Positions 13,644 to 20,098 of a stretch of 23,129 nucleotides of DNA are shown here, one piece after another; the first letter of the stretch is position 1; the number at the start of each line of letters is the position of its first letter. Position numbers and translations under genes: made by a program. The stretch covers positions 1-23,129 of the forward strand of contig JBKPSJ010000313.1 of the NCBI GenBank assembly GCA_046765875.1, in the 5' to 3' direction. Under the pieces are notes generated by a model. It was not told the origin of the DNA, made no database searches, and was given only the letters and a program-made list of their open reading frames with translations. Source of the DNA: DASRHY01 sp046765875. GTDB lineage: Bacteria; Actinomycetota; Actinomycetes; Propionibacteriales; Kribbellaceae.

Positions 13644-14482
13644 GCAGAGCAGCCGCTCTCGTCTCGGCCGACTGGGTCGAGCGGAACAAGGACGACGTCG
13701 TCCTGATCGAGGTCGACGAGGACGTCTCGGCGTACGACGCCGGCCACATCGCCGGAGCGATCAAGCTGGACTGGAAGCAGGATCTTCAAGACCCGGTACG
13801 CCGTGACTTCGTGAACAAGGAGCAGTTCGAGGCGCTGCTGTCCGACCGCGGCGTCGGCAACGACGACACCATCGTGCTGTACGGCGGCAACAACAACTGG
13901 TTCGCCGCGTATGCGTACTGGTACTTCAAGCTGTACGGCCACCAGGACGTCAAGCTGCTCGACGGCGGCCGCAAGAAGTGGGAGCTGGACAGCCGCGAGC
14001 TGACCGATGAGATCGTCAAGCGCGACCCGACGTCGTACACCGCCAAGGCGCCGGACCTCAACATCCGCGCCTTCCGCGACGAGGTGGTCGACAACATCGG
14101 CGTGAAGAATCTGGTCGACGTGCGCAGCCCCGACGAGTACGCCGGCCGGTTGCTGGCTCCGGCGCACCTGCCGCAGGAGCAGGCGCAGCGGGCCGGGCAC
14201 ATTCCGACCGCGGCGAACATCCCGTGGAGCAAGGCCGCGAACGAGGACGGCACCTTCCGTGCCGACGACGAGCTCACGAAGTTGTACGCCGACGCCGGTG
14301 TCGACTTCGGCAAGGACACCATCGCGTACTGCCGGATCGGCGAGCGCTCGGCGCACACGTGGTTCGTGCTGCACGAGATCCTCGACCAGCCGAATGTGAA
14401 GAACTACGACGGTTCCTGGACCGAGTACGGCTCGCTGGTGGGCGTACCGGTTGCCATCGGCGACGAGCCCGGGGAGAAGTGA
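13640..14482 (+). CDS. Thiosulfate sulfurtransferase (rhodanese, CysA2/SseA type)
   Basis: Two-domain rhodanese of 280 residues. The N-terminal inactive domain spans about 1-125. The C-terminal domain holds the catalytic Cys231 in the loop CRIGERS, the form typical of thiosulfate-active enzymes in this family. LVDVRSPDEYAG (158-169) is the CH2A-like motif. It moves sulfane sulfur from thiosulfate to thiol acceptors. The M. tuberculosis relatives CysA2/CysA3 are likewise followed by an SseC (DUF1416) gene (recalled). The start at 13640 gives the usual N-terminus (SRAAALVSADWVE) and a good Shine-Dalgarno; the frame's extension to 13556 overlaps DUF4395. The DUF1416 gene starts one base after the stop. 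Confidence 0.93.
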   Translation: MSRAAALVSADWVERNKDDVVLIEVDEDVSAYDAGHIAGAIKLDWKQDLQDPVRRDFVNKEQFEALLSDRGVGNDDTIVLYGGNNNWFAAYAYWYFKLYGHQDVKLLDGGRKKWELDSRELTDEIVKRDPTSYTAKAPDLNIRAFRDEVVDNIGVKNLVDVRSPDEYAGRLLAPAHLPQEQAQRAGHIPTAANIPWSKAANEDGTFRADDELTKLYADAGVDFGKDTIAYCRIGERSAHTWFVLHEILDQPNVKNYDGSWTEYGSLVGVPVAIGDEPGEK

Positions 14483-14483
14483 T

Positions 14484-14780
14484 ATGTGCGGAGCTACGAA
14501 GGGCGGCCTCTCGCTGGACGGCGTCGACGTCGAGCGCCAGGCGGTGATCCAAGGTCAGGTGTTGCATGGCGACGAGCCGGTTGGTTCGGCGTACGTGCGG
14601 CTGCTCGACTCCGGCGGCGAGTTCACCGCCGAGGTGCCGACCTCGGCCACCGGGCACTTCCGGTTCTTCGCCGCGCCAGGCACCTGGACGGTACGGACGC
14701 TGGCGCCGCAGGCCGAGCCGGTCGAGCGCCAGGTCGTCGCGCAGTACGGCGCGGTCGCGGAGGTCGAGGTCGAGGTCTGA
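14484..14780 (+). CDS. DUF1416 protein (SseC-like)
   Basis: Small protein of 98 residues beginning MCGATKGGLSL, the hallmark N-terminus with Cys2. A beta-sandwich-like domain follows (VIQGQVLHGDEPVGSAYVRL, EFTAEVPTSATGHFRFFAAP) resembling carboxypeptidase-regulatory-like folds. It is the usual last gene of rhodanese operons in Actinobacteria and corresponds to mycobacterial SseC. Its function is not established; Cys2 could accept sulfur from the sulfurtransferase (inference). It starts 1 nt after the sulfurtransferase stop and ends 27 nt before a strong terminator hairpin, so it closes the operon. Confidence 0.9.
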   Translation: MCGATKGGLSLDGVDVERQAVIQGQVLHGDEPVGSAYVRLLDSGGEFTAEVPTSATGHFRFFAAPGTWTVRTLAPQAEPVERQVVAQYGAVAEVEVEV

Positions 14781-14807
14781 ATCACCACCATCTGAAATCG
14801 GCGACGA

Positions 14808-14844
14808 GAAGCGCCGGGCGGCATAACCTGCCGTTCGGCGCTTC
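14808..14844 (+). terminator. Terminator of the sulfurtransferase operon
   Basis: GAAGCGCCGGGCGGCA (14808-14823) and TGCCGTTCGGCGCTTC (14829-14844) form a 16-bp stem with two G-U pairs around the loop TAACC. GTTGTTGAGG follows. It lies 27 nt past the DUF1416 stop. Confidence 0.85.
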
Positions 14845-14902
14845 GTTGTTGAGGCGTAAGGCACTTCTGGGAGCGTTCGATGGTCATTCCCGCACGGGCC
14901 AT

Positions 14903-14957
14903 ATCGCCAGTACGGCCACGGGACCGGCACGGGGGATTCCGTGGCCGTACTGGCGAT
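14903..14957. repeat. Perfect 19-bp inverted repeat
   Basis: ATCGCCAGTACGGCCACGG (14903-14921) is exactly complementary to 14939-14957, with a 17-nt loop. A single-base bulge would let CAT/ATG extend the stem by three pairs. It follows the operon terminator by 58 nt and belongs to no gene. The 9-mer CCGTACTGG of its right arm occurs again at 15079-15087. Confidence 0.75.
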
Positions 14958-14990
14958 CATGCTTGGGAACTCGGGAGATCCGTAACATCA

Positions 14991-15090
14991 GGGGGGTTTT
15001 GACGGATCACTACATCGGGGGGAGACGGGGTTCGCGGGGAAGCACGGGGTCGTAGGAACCAGCGGGGGGAAGCCGGGTCCGTACTGGGGG
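14991..15090 (+). other. G-tract cluster with canonical G-quadruplex motif
   Basis: Eight runs of three or more G lie within 100 bp on the plus strand: G6 at 14991 and 15017, G4 at 15027, 15036 and 15046, G6 at 15064, G3 at 15075, and G5 at 15086. The runs at 15017-15049 are separated by 4, 5 and 6 nt, which fits a four-layer intramolecular quadruplex. The surrounding 14781-15177 stretch holds no recognisable gene. A 7-bp inverted repeat (GATCCGT at 14977, ACGGATC at 15002) flanks the first G run. Confidence 0.7.
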
Positions 15091-15129
15091 TTCACTCGAC
15101 GAGGTCGTGTGGATTCTGCGGGCTTCCCG

Positions 15130-15168
15130 GGTGCGCACGGATCGGGGCATCGTCGATCCGTGCGCACC
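15130..15168 (-). terminator. Hairpin downstream of dtd
   Basis: A perfect 14-bp inverted repeat, GGTGCGCACGGATC at 15130-15143 with its complement at 15155-15168 and an 11-nt loop, begins 10 nt past the dtd stop. No T-tract follows on the minus strand. Confidence 0.75.
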
Positions 15169-15177
15169 TGTTCGGCT

Positions 15178-15603
15178 TCAGCCGTCCAGGATCACGGTGA
15201 ACGGGCCGTCGTTGACCAGGGTCACCGCCATTGAGGCGCCGAACCGGCCGCGCTCGACCCGGGCTCCCAGCTTCTCCAGTGCCAGGCAGTACGCGTCGTA
15301 CAGCGGCTCGCCGACCGGACCCGGTGCCGCCGCCGACCACGACGGACGGCGGCCCTTGCGGGTGTCGGCGTACAGAGTGAACTGGCTGACCACCAGCAGC
15401 GGTGCGTTCACGTCCGAGCAGGACAGTTCGTCGTGGAGGATGCGTAGCGTCCAGGTCTTCGCCGCCATCCGCTCGGCGGTCTGCTCGGTGTCGTCGTGGG
15501 TGACCCCGAGTAGCACCAGCAATCCGGGTTCATCGATCGCACCGACAACCTCGCCGTCGATCGTGACCGACGCCTCCGTGACCCGCTGCAGCACCGCTCG
15601 CAT
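15178..15603 (-). CDS. dtd: D-aminoacyl-tRNA deacylase
   Basis: Cytoplasmic proofreading enzyme that cleaves D-amino acids (and glycine from tRNA-Ala) from mischarged tRNAs. The 141 residues equal the normal length. Both family signatures are intact: SQFTLY (73-78), with the threonine of the active-site pocket, and NDGPFT (131-136), which includes the cross-subunit Gly-Pro. The N-terminus MRAVLQRVTEASVTIDG is typical. The ATG lies 6 nt after a minus-strand -10 box (TAGGCT), so the transcript is probably leaderless. It is divergent from the BKACE gene, only 22 bp away. Confidence 0.95.
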   Translation of the reverse strand: MRAVLQRVTEASVTIDGEVVGAIDEPGLLVLLGVTHDDTEQTAERMAAKTWTLRILHDELSCSDVNAPLLVVSQFTLYADTRKGRRPSWSAAAPGPVGEPLYDAYCLALEKLGARVERGRFGASMAVTLVNDGPFTVILDG

Positions 15604-15625
15604 GCGGCCAGCCTAGGATGCGCCC
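15604..15625. promoter_or_regulatory. Bidirectional leaderless promoter with overlapping -10 boxes
   Basis: The 22 bp between divergent ATG codons contain TAGGAT (15614-15619, plus strand) and TAGGCT (15615-15610, minus strand). Each is exactly 6 nt from its start codon. The hexamers share the central TA at 15614-15615, within the palindrome CCTAGG. Confidence 0.65.
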
Positions 15626-16447
15626 ATGAGCACCCTGATCACCGTCGCGCCGACCGGGGCGGAGACCGCGAAGGCGGACTTCCCGGCCCTGCCCACCACA
15701 CTCGAGCAGTTGGTGGAGACCGCGAAGCGCTGCGAGTCCACGGGCGCGGCCATGATCCACGTCCACATCCGCGACGAGGAGCACCGCCCGACCCTTGACG
15801 TCGGCCGGCTCACCGACACCGTCACGGCACTGCGGGAGAACACCGCGCTGGTGGTCCAGCTGTCCACCGGTGGTGCCGTCACCGACCCGTACGAGCACCG
15901 GCTCCGGGTCCTCGACGCCGCGCCCGACTCGTGCTCGCTGACCATGGGCACGGTGAACTTCGGCGACGACGTGTTCATGAACCCGTGGCCGTTCGTGGTG
16001 GAGCTGTACCAACTCACGAAGGAGCGCGAGGTCGTACCGGAGTTCGAGCTGTTCGACCTCGGACACGTGGCAGCGTTGCACAGACTGCTGGACAAGTTCG
16101 GCCTGCCGTACGGGGGCAAGGTGCACTGCGACCTGGTGATGGGCGTACCCGGCGGGATGCCAGGTACCGCCGACGCGTTGGTTGCCGCGGTCAACGGTCT
16201 GCCGGACGCCGTGACGTCCTGGTCGGCGACGGGGATCGGCCGTACGTCCCTCACCGTCGCACTCGCCTCGTTGGCCAAGGGCGGTCACCTTCGTGTCGGC
16301 ATGGAGGACACCCTGACCCTGGCGAAGGGCCGCGGGGTCGAGCACAACGCCGAACTGGTCGAGCGCGCCGCCGCCCTGGCCACGCTCGCGCAGCGCCCGC
16401 CGATGAGCCCGGACGAGGCCCGCGACCTGCTCAACATCAAGCGCTGA
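15626..16447 (+). CDS. Beta-keto acid cleavage enzyme (DUF849/BKACE family)
   Basis: Zinc-dependent enzyme of the family of 3-keto-5-aminohexanoate cleavage enzyme (Kce), which condenses a beta-keto acid with acetyl-CoA to acetoacetate and a new CoA ester. The 273 residues form a TIM barrel. The metal ligands HVH (45-47) lie in GAAMIHVHIRDE. Other family segments are VVQLSTGG, SLTMGTVNFGDDVF, ELFDLGH and the end motif GGHLRVGMEDTL. The start is ATG 6 nt after a -10 box (TAGGAT), leaderless. The true substrate cannot be named: the family is broad, and no lysine-fermentation genes are near. The stop is followed by an 88-bp gap before the unknown gene block. Confidence 0.88.
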   Translation: MSTLITVAPTGAETAKADFPALPTTLEQLVETAKRCESTGAAMIHVHIRDEEHRPTLDVGRLTDTVTALRENTALVVQLSTGGAVTDPYEHRLRVLDAAPDSCSLTMGTVNFGDDVFMNPWPFVVELYQLTKEREVVPEFELFDLGHVAALHRLLDKFGLPYGGKVHCDLVMGVPGGMPGTADALVAAVNGLPDAVTSWSATGIGRTSLTVALASLAKGGHLRVGMEDTLTLAKGRGVEHNAELVERAAALATLAQRPPMSPDEARDLLNIKR

Positions 16448-16497
16448 CCCCCACAGCCTTCGAAGTCCACCAGCGCCCGGACGAACCGGTGCCGGGC

Positions 16498-16503
16498 TAT
16501 CGT
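16498..16503 (+). promoter_or_regulatory. -10 element before the 16.5 kb gene pair
   Basis: TATCGT lies about 32 nt before the GTG at 16536, leaving room for a short leader with the GAGAGGG Shine-Dalgarno. No clear -35 was assigned. Confidence 0.4.
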
Positions 16504-16535
16504 CGTGAGCCAGTCGGCGAGAGAGGGCCATACGG

Positions 16536-16952
16536 GTGCAGTACGACGAGTTCCTGGCGAAGTACAAGCAGGCGCACTTCGACTGGAGCTTCGGCCGGAT
16601 CAACACCACCGAGGCGGCTTCGCGGATCGCCGCGCTCCGCGCCGAACTGCCTGGGCTCGAGCCCGACAAGCGCGTCGACGCAGAGTACGCGCTGAACTCG
16701 TTCGCAGCCGAGATCTCCCCGAAGTCGCAGGCCCGGATGGCCCGAGCGGTCGACGCGGTCAACGCGGCAGGCGCCGATAACGGCACCGTCGCCGAGCGCA
16801 TAGCCCGCGCGGAGGCGGGCATCGCGGCCGTCACCGCGATCGCGGAAGAGTCGCCGGACCGGTCCGAACGGCACGCCATCCTGTCGCTCAACGAGACCCT
16901 GGTGACGCTGATCGAGGCCCTCCGCCTCGACTCGTCCGCGGACGAGCGATGA
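16536..16952 (+). CDS. Hypothetical alpha-helical protein, partner of the putative zincin
   Basis: Unrecognised protein of 138 residues, predicted mostly helical and acidic, without signal peptide or membrane segment. Visible stretches are YDEFLAKYKQAHFDWSFGRI near the N-terminus and a long Ala-rich helical middle (VAERIARAEAGIAAVTAIAE). The GTG has a GAGAGGG Shine-Dalgarno. The stop overlaps the start of the next gene in ATGA, so the two are translationally coupled and their products probably act together. W17 in WSFG recalls the turn of WXG100 secretion substrates, but the length and spacing do not fit that family. It could be a chaperone or regulator of the downstream protein (inference only). 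Confidence 0.7.
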   Translation: MQYDEFLAKYKQAHFDWSFGRINTTEAASRIAALRAELPGLEPDKRVDAEYALNSFAAEISPKSQARMARAVDAVNAAGADNGTVAERIARAEAGIAAVTAIAEESPDRSERHAILSLNETLVTLIEALRLDSSADER

Positions 16953-18511
16953 CCGAACCGGCCAGGTTCCGGACCTTCGAGGAGTTTCGGGCCGGCCAGT
17001 TCGAGATCGCTCGCCGCATCTCCGGAGCCACCCGAGGGGACTGGAACGGCCAGTACGACTACACGCCCTACATAGGCCGGCATGGCCGTGTGCTTGGCGC
17101 GACCTTGTCCGACGGCACCATCCTGTACGACCAGATGTACGTCGAGGACCCGTTGCGAGACGCCTTCGACAGGGCCGGAACGGTCCGCAGCCCGGAGGAG
17201 CGGGAGGCGATTCGGGACGGCCTCAAGACCTTGTTCCACGAGGACAACCACCTGGTCGCCCGAGACGGAAGTCGCTCGCGTCTCGATGCCTTCGCGACCA
17301 ACCGGGATCCCGGGGTACGCGAATTCGAGGAAGGAGTCACCGAGGCGTACTCGTACGCGCGTCTCGACCGGTTCATCAGTGAGACCGGGTTCGACGAGAT
17401 CGTGCCGGGAATCGACAGAGTGCAGGGCCGGTCGACGTATCCGAGCGTCGCACCGGCGGCGACGCAGGTCGCGCAAGGTATCGGCGAACGTACAGGACTG
17501 GGTACGGACGAGGTTCTCGACCGGCTCAACCGTGTCGATCACGAGGAGAAGTGGGACGTCGCGACCGACCTGATGTACGAGTCGAGCGACCTGCCCGGCA
17601 TCGTGGCCGACGATCGCGAACGCGACGCGGCGAAGGCACGGATCCGCGACGCGATGCGGGACCGGTTCGTCGGTCTGCGGGACTTGCGAGCGAACGAGGC
17701 CGAGGGCCGCATGGAACAGGATGTGCGTACGACGTCGATCGAGGCCGGCCGCGCTGCGATCGCCGACGCGAACGCCGAGATCGAACGTATGGAGCGCTCG
17801 TACCGCGAAACCGGCCGAATCCTCGACGACCACGCCCTCGACCGCTCCAAAGACCAAGACCGCGCGGCCGCCGAGCAGGACCCACGTGACCCGCCCGCTC
17901 AGCACGACCGCCTAGACCTCGACCGCTCCACCGATCCCGGCCGATGGGCACCTCCAACAGCGGAATCCCGTATGACCCATCCCACCGACCGATTCGCCGA
18001 CCAATCCGCTGAAACACGCGATCCGAGCGTTGCCGCCACCAATCCGCGCGACCCCGCGGACCAGGCAACCGAGCCGCGTGATAGCGATCGGGAGGTTCCA
18101 CAACGGGATCGGGCGCAGCGCGATCAGGGTGCGCGTGACCGGCGGTCCGATCAGCGGGGGGATCAGCAGGGGACTGATCAGCAGCGGGGGCAGGGGGCAC
18201 AGAGGGTTGCGGCGGCGGCTCGAAATGCTGCTTATGCGGCGGATGCCGTTGTCGAGGAGGCAGATCCGACTGGTGGTGGGTCTCGGCGCGGCCGGCGACG
18301 TGAGAGTCGCGGCGGACAGGATGCGATCAGCAAGTTGCGGGATCTGACGCATAGTGGGCAGCGGCCCGCAACGGAGGCTGCTCGGGCGCCCAGCGAGCAT
18401 CCGCAGGCACGGCATCACGGGCGCGGGGTGCACAGTCCGGCGCAGCACAATCAGCGGTTGCGCGATCAGCATCATCCACAGCACGACCAGGGTGAAGGGA
18501 TCGAGCGCTGA
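16949..18511 (+). CDS. Putative HExxH zincin-like protein with low-complexity tail
   Basis: Unrecognised 520-residue protein. The N-terminal part (about 1-245) is globular and holds HEDNH (97-101), an HExxH zinc motif. EEGVTEAYSYARLD (127-140) follows, with Glu128 placed to be the third ligand, as in gluzincins. A coiled region (about 245-300, ending in IEAGRAAIADANAEIERMER) leads into a hydrophilic tail (310-520) rich in Asp, Gln, Arg and His. The tail repeats RDPxxQ and DQ/DQQ units. Its codons change: GAT, CAG and GGG replace the GAC and GGC of the first part, and GATCAG hexamers recur at 18121-18185. There is no signal peptide. Peptidase activity is inferred from motifs only. The short helical partner is encoded immediately upstream. 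Confidence 0.7.
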   Translation: MTEPARFRTFEEFRAGQFEIARRISGATRGDWNGQYDYTPYIGRHGRVLGATLSDGTILYDQMYVEDPLRDAFDRAGTVRSPEEREAIRDGLKTLFHEDNHLVARDGSRSRLDAFATNRDPGVREFEEGVTEAYSYARLDRFISETGFDEIVPGIDRVQGRSTYPSVAPAATQVAQGIGERTGLGTDEVLDRLNRVDHEEKWDVATDLMYESSDLPGIVADDRERDAAKARIRDAMRDRFVGLRDLRANEAEGRMEQDVRTTSIEAGRAAIADANAEIERMERSYRETGRILDDHALDRSKDQDRAAAEQDPRDPPAQHDRLDLDRSTDPGRWAPPTAESRMTHPTDRFADQSAETRDPSVAATNPRDPADQATEPRDSDREVPQRDRAQRDQGARDRRSDQRGDQQGTDQQRGQGAQRVAAAARNAAYAADAVVEEADPTGGGSRRGRRRESRGGQDAISKLRDLTHSGQRPATEAARAPSEHPQARHHGRGVHSPAQHNQRLRDQHHPQHDQGEGIER

Positions 18512-18592
18512 TTCAATGCCGTGGCCCAGGTGCCGAACCAGGACCGATCGGGTGTCGGTGGCTGATGGGGCTGGATGGCACTGTCGGCTCGT

Positions 18593-18598
18593 AGGGTG
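18593..18598 (+). promoter_or_regulatory. -10 element before the 18.6 kb gene pair
   Basis: TAGGGT lies 24 nt before GTG 18623, with a GGGAGGTAGGA Shine-Dalgarno between them. It gives the second gene pair its own possible promoter. Confidence 0.45.
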
Positions 18599-18622
18599 GG
18601 GGACCGATGACGGGAGGTAGGA

Positions 18623-19189
18623 GTGCGGGTGCTGGATGGGCCGCTGGATGGCGACGACCGGGCATTGGTCGATCTCGCCGAGGTTCCAGACTGGCGCGCC
18701 GTTTGGGGTCCGGCGGCAACAGGTCCGGATGCGGTGAAGGCACTTGCCGTACGGGCGTCGGCGGCCACCGGCTGGCGACCTTGGCCGTTCAACGCTGAGA
18801 TCGACCCGGACCAGTCGGTGTGGGGTATGGTCACCCGCCGCGACACCGTGATGCTAGTCCTGCCGGACACCGTGTTGCCGGACAGCCCGCGCGGCGGTTG
18901 GTCGGCGTACGAGATCGGTCCGGGTGACATCGAACGCGCCCAAGCCGGACTGGATGCGCACTGGCCCGAACGGCTCGACCTTGCGCGCAAGCACTGGGGC
19001 GAGCCGGTGTTCGTCGGCCGGGCCGGCGACCCGCGCATCCCTGGCGAATGGCGCGACCGACGCCGGCACCTCGCGGTGTGGCTGCGGCCGGGCGCGGAGT
19101 TCCACCTGTACGCCGATCAGCCCGTGGCGGATTCGCCGACCGGTGCGGCCGGGATCAGTTGCTCGGTCTACGCGAGCGAGGTGCTCTGA
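18623..19189 (+). CDS. Hypothetical protein, Trp-rich, soluble
   Basis: Unrecognised 188-residue protein, probably cytoplasmic and soluble. It is rich in Trp and Asp and predicted alpha/beta. Notable stretches are EVPDWRAVWGP, TGWRPWPFNAEIDPDQSVWG, a hydrophobic strand DTVMLVLPDTVLP, and RRRHLAVWLRPGAEFHLYAD near the C-terminus. Such compact Trp/Asp-rich proteins are common among actinobacterial immunity-like and DUF63xx families, but no specific match was recognised. GTG 18623 is chosen for its Shine-Dalgarno (GGAGG). The stop TGA shares one base with the ATG of the next gene, so the pair is coupled. Codon use is normal for the genome. Confidence 0.75.
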   Translation: MRVLDGPLDGDDRALVDLAEVPDWRAVWGPAATGPDAVKALAVRASAATGWRPWPFNAEIDPDQSVWGMVTRRDTVMLVLPDTVLPDSPRGGWSAYEIGPGDIERAQAGLDAHWPERLDLARKHWGEPVFVGRAGDPRIPGEWRDRRRHLAVWLRPGAEFHLYADQPVADSPTGAAGISCSVYASEVL

Positions 19190-19590
19190 TGTCCGAGGAG
19201 CAGGAGATCGTCGCGGAAGTCATGCAGAGCGCCTACATGATGCGACGGATCGCGGTGGCGTTCGGCGGTTACGCCGGGCGCGGCGGTGCGGCGCGTGCAG
19301 GGCTGGAGGCGCTCAGGGATGTCCGCCGGCACAGCGAGGCCGCCGACACGTCACTCCGTGGCCTCGACGGACCGGCGATCACTCGAGCCTTTACCGGCGA
19401 GCAGCACGCAGTTAGTGGCCTTCAGCCAAGGGCTGATGCCGACCAGTTGCGGGCATTGCGGGAGTTCACCGAGGCCGGCCGGCCTGGAGCGCATCAGGCG
19501 ACCCAGCCGAGTACTGGTCAAGCTGCACAGGCACAGGGCACGACCGTCCGCCGATTCACGCCAAATCGCGGCCCGAGCATGGGCCGTTAG
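19189..19590 (+). CDS. Hypothetical small helical protein with disordered tail
   Basis: Unrecognised 133-residue protein. The N-terminal half (MSEEQEIVAEVMQSAYMMRR to about residue 75) is helical and amphipathic with a Gly/Ala stretch (AFGGYAGRGGAARAG). The C-terminal third is low-complexity (HQATQPSTGQAAQAQGTT), ending basic. There is no signal peptide or clear membrane helix. The start is ATG 19189, overlapping the previous stop by one base, with GAGG upstream. The reading from 19048 is rejected because it lies within the neighbouring gene. Its stop codon overlaps the stop of the convergent DsrE-like gene by 3 bp, leaving no room for a terminator. Confidence 0.7.
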   Translation: MSEEQEIVAEVMQSAYMMRRIAVAFGGYAGRGGAARAGLEALRDVRRHSEAADTSLRGLDGPAITRAFTGEQHAVSGLQPRADADQLRALREFTEAGRPGAHQATQPSTGQAAQAQGTTVRRFTPNRGPSMGR

Positions 19591-19949
19591 TACACGATCG
19601 CCTGAACCCCATCGGCCAGGATCTCCTCGGCAAAAGCCGCTGAACCGGCGATCCGGACCCCGTCGATCAGGTCGTCCTCGGTCAGCGACCGCCGCTTCGC
19701 GCACTGCGTACAGACTGTGAGCCGCCCATCGGCCAGTACGGTGGCCAGCAATTCCCGAAACGGCGCCGCATGAGGCAGCACAACGTGCTCCGCCCGGCCC
19801 GGTACGGCAAACCAAACTGCCTCTCCGGTCAGCCACAACGACACATCAGCACCGGACGCGATCGCAGTAGCGGCGACGTTGATGGCCTGGTTGGCGCGCT
19901 CGGGCTCCTCGGCACCAGCCGTCAGTTTGATCACCAGCGCGCGCGCCAT
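19587..19949 (-). CDS. DsrE-family protein
   Basis: Small cytoplasmic protein of 120 residues with the DsrE/DsrF-like fold: strand RALVIKLTAG, helix ERANQAINVAATAIASG, strand DVSLWLTGEAVWFAV, then LTVCTQCAKRRSL. Cys80 and Cys83 form a CxxC where sulfur-relay members hold their reactive cysteine. The end LADGVQAIVY is usual. A role in sulfur handling or redox is inferred, as many DsrE-like proteins are uncharacterised. ATG 19949 lies 6 nt after TAGGGT on the minus strand, so it is leaderless. It converges on and overlaps the hypothetical gene at 19189 and is divergent from the 33-codon ORF. Confidence 0.85.
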   Translation of the reverse strand: MARALVIKLTAGAEEPERANQAINVAATAIASGADVSLWLTGEAVWFAVPGRAEHVVLPHAAPFRELLATVLADGRLTVCTQCAKRRSLTEDDLIDGVRIAGSAAFAEEILADGVQAIVY

Positions 19950-19993
19950 GCCGCAACCCTAACGACGCATCGCCGACAGCTAGACTGACCGCC
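19950..19993. promoter_or_regulatory. Divergent leaderless promoter pair
   Basis: Within 44 bp lie TAGGGT on the minus strand (19961-19956, 6 nt before the DsrE-like ATG) and TAGACT on the plus strand (19981-19986, 7 nt before the GTG of the small membrane peptide). Their -35 regions must overlap, so the two promoters may compete. Confidence 0.6.
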
Positions 19994-20095
19994 GTGTTGG
20001 AAGTGGTGTTCACCGGCCTTCTCGTCGCGGTCGTGCTCTTCGTGGTGTGGTTGTCGGCGTACGTGGCGTACCGGCTCTACCGGGGCCGGGTCTGA
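19994..20095 (+). CDS. 33-residue single-helix membrane peptide upstream of nitrobindin
   Basis: A short ORF of 34 codons, GTG to TGA. The product has a short acidic start (MLE), one hydrophobic helix (VVFTGLLVAVVLFVVWLSAY) and a basic aromatic end (YRLYRGRV). This suggests a one-pass protein with the C-terminus in the cytoplasm. A -10 box 7 nt upstream makes it leaderless. It ends 3 nt before the nitrobindin ATG, which has no Shine-Dalgarno of its own except within this ORF, so nitrobindin translation probably depends on it. Codon use is GC-rich in third positions, as in real genes here. No family is known to me. A simple leader for coupling is the alternative. Confidence 0.7.
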   Translation: MLEVVFTGLLVAVVLFVVWLSAYVAYRLYRGRV

Positions 20096-20098
20096 GCG

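Noticed and set aside
16536..16952. WXG100/ESX secretion substrate
   Set aside because: The motif is WSFG near residue 17 instead of WxG in the middle of about 100 residues, and no type VII secretion genes are present.
15530..17905. 791-codon minus-strand frame
   Set aside because: It lies opposite BKACE, the helical gene and the zincin gene, which have family motifs, coupling overlaps and Shine-Dalgarno sites. The long frame reflects GC bias only.
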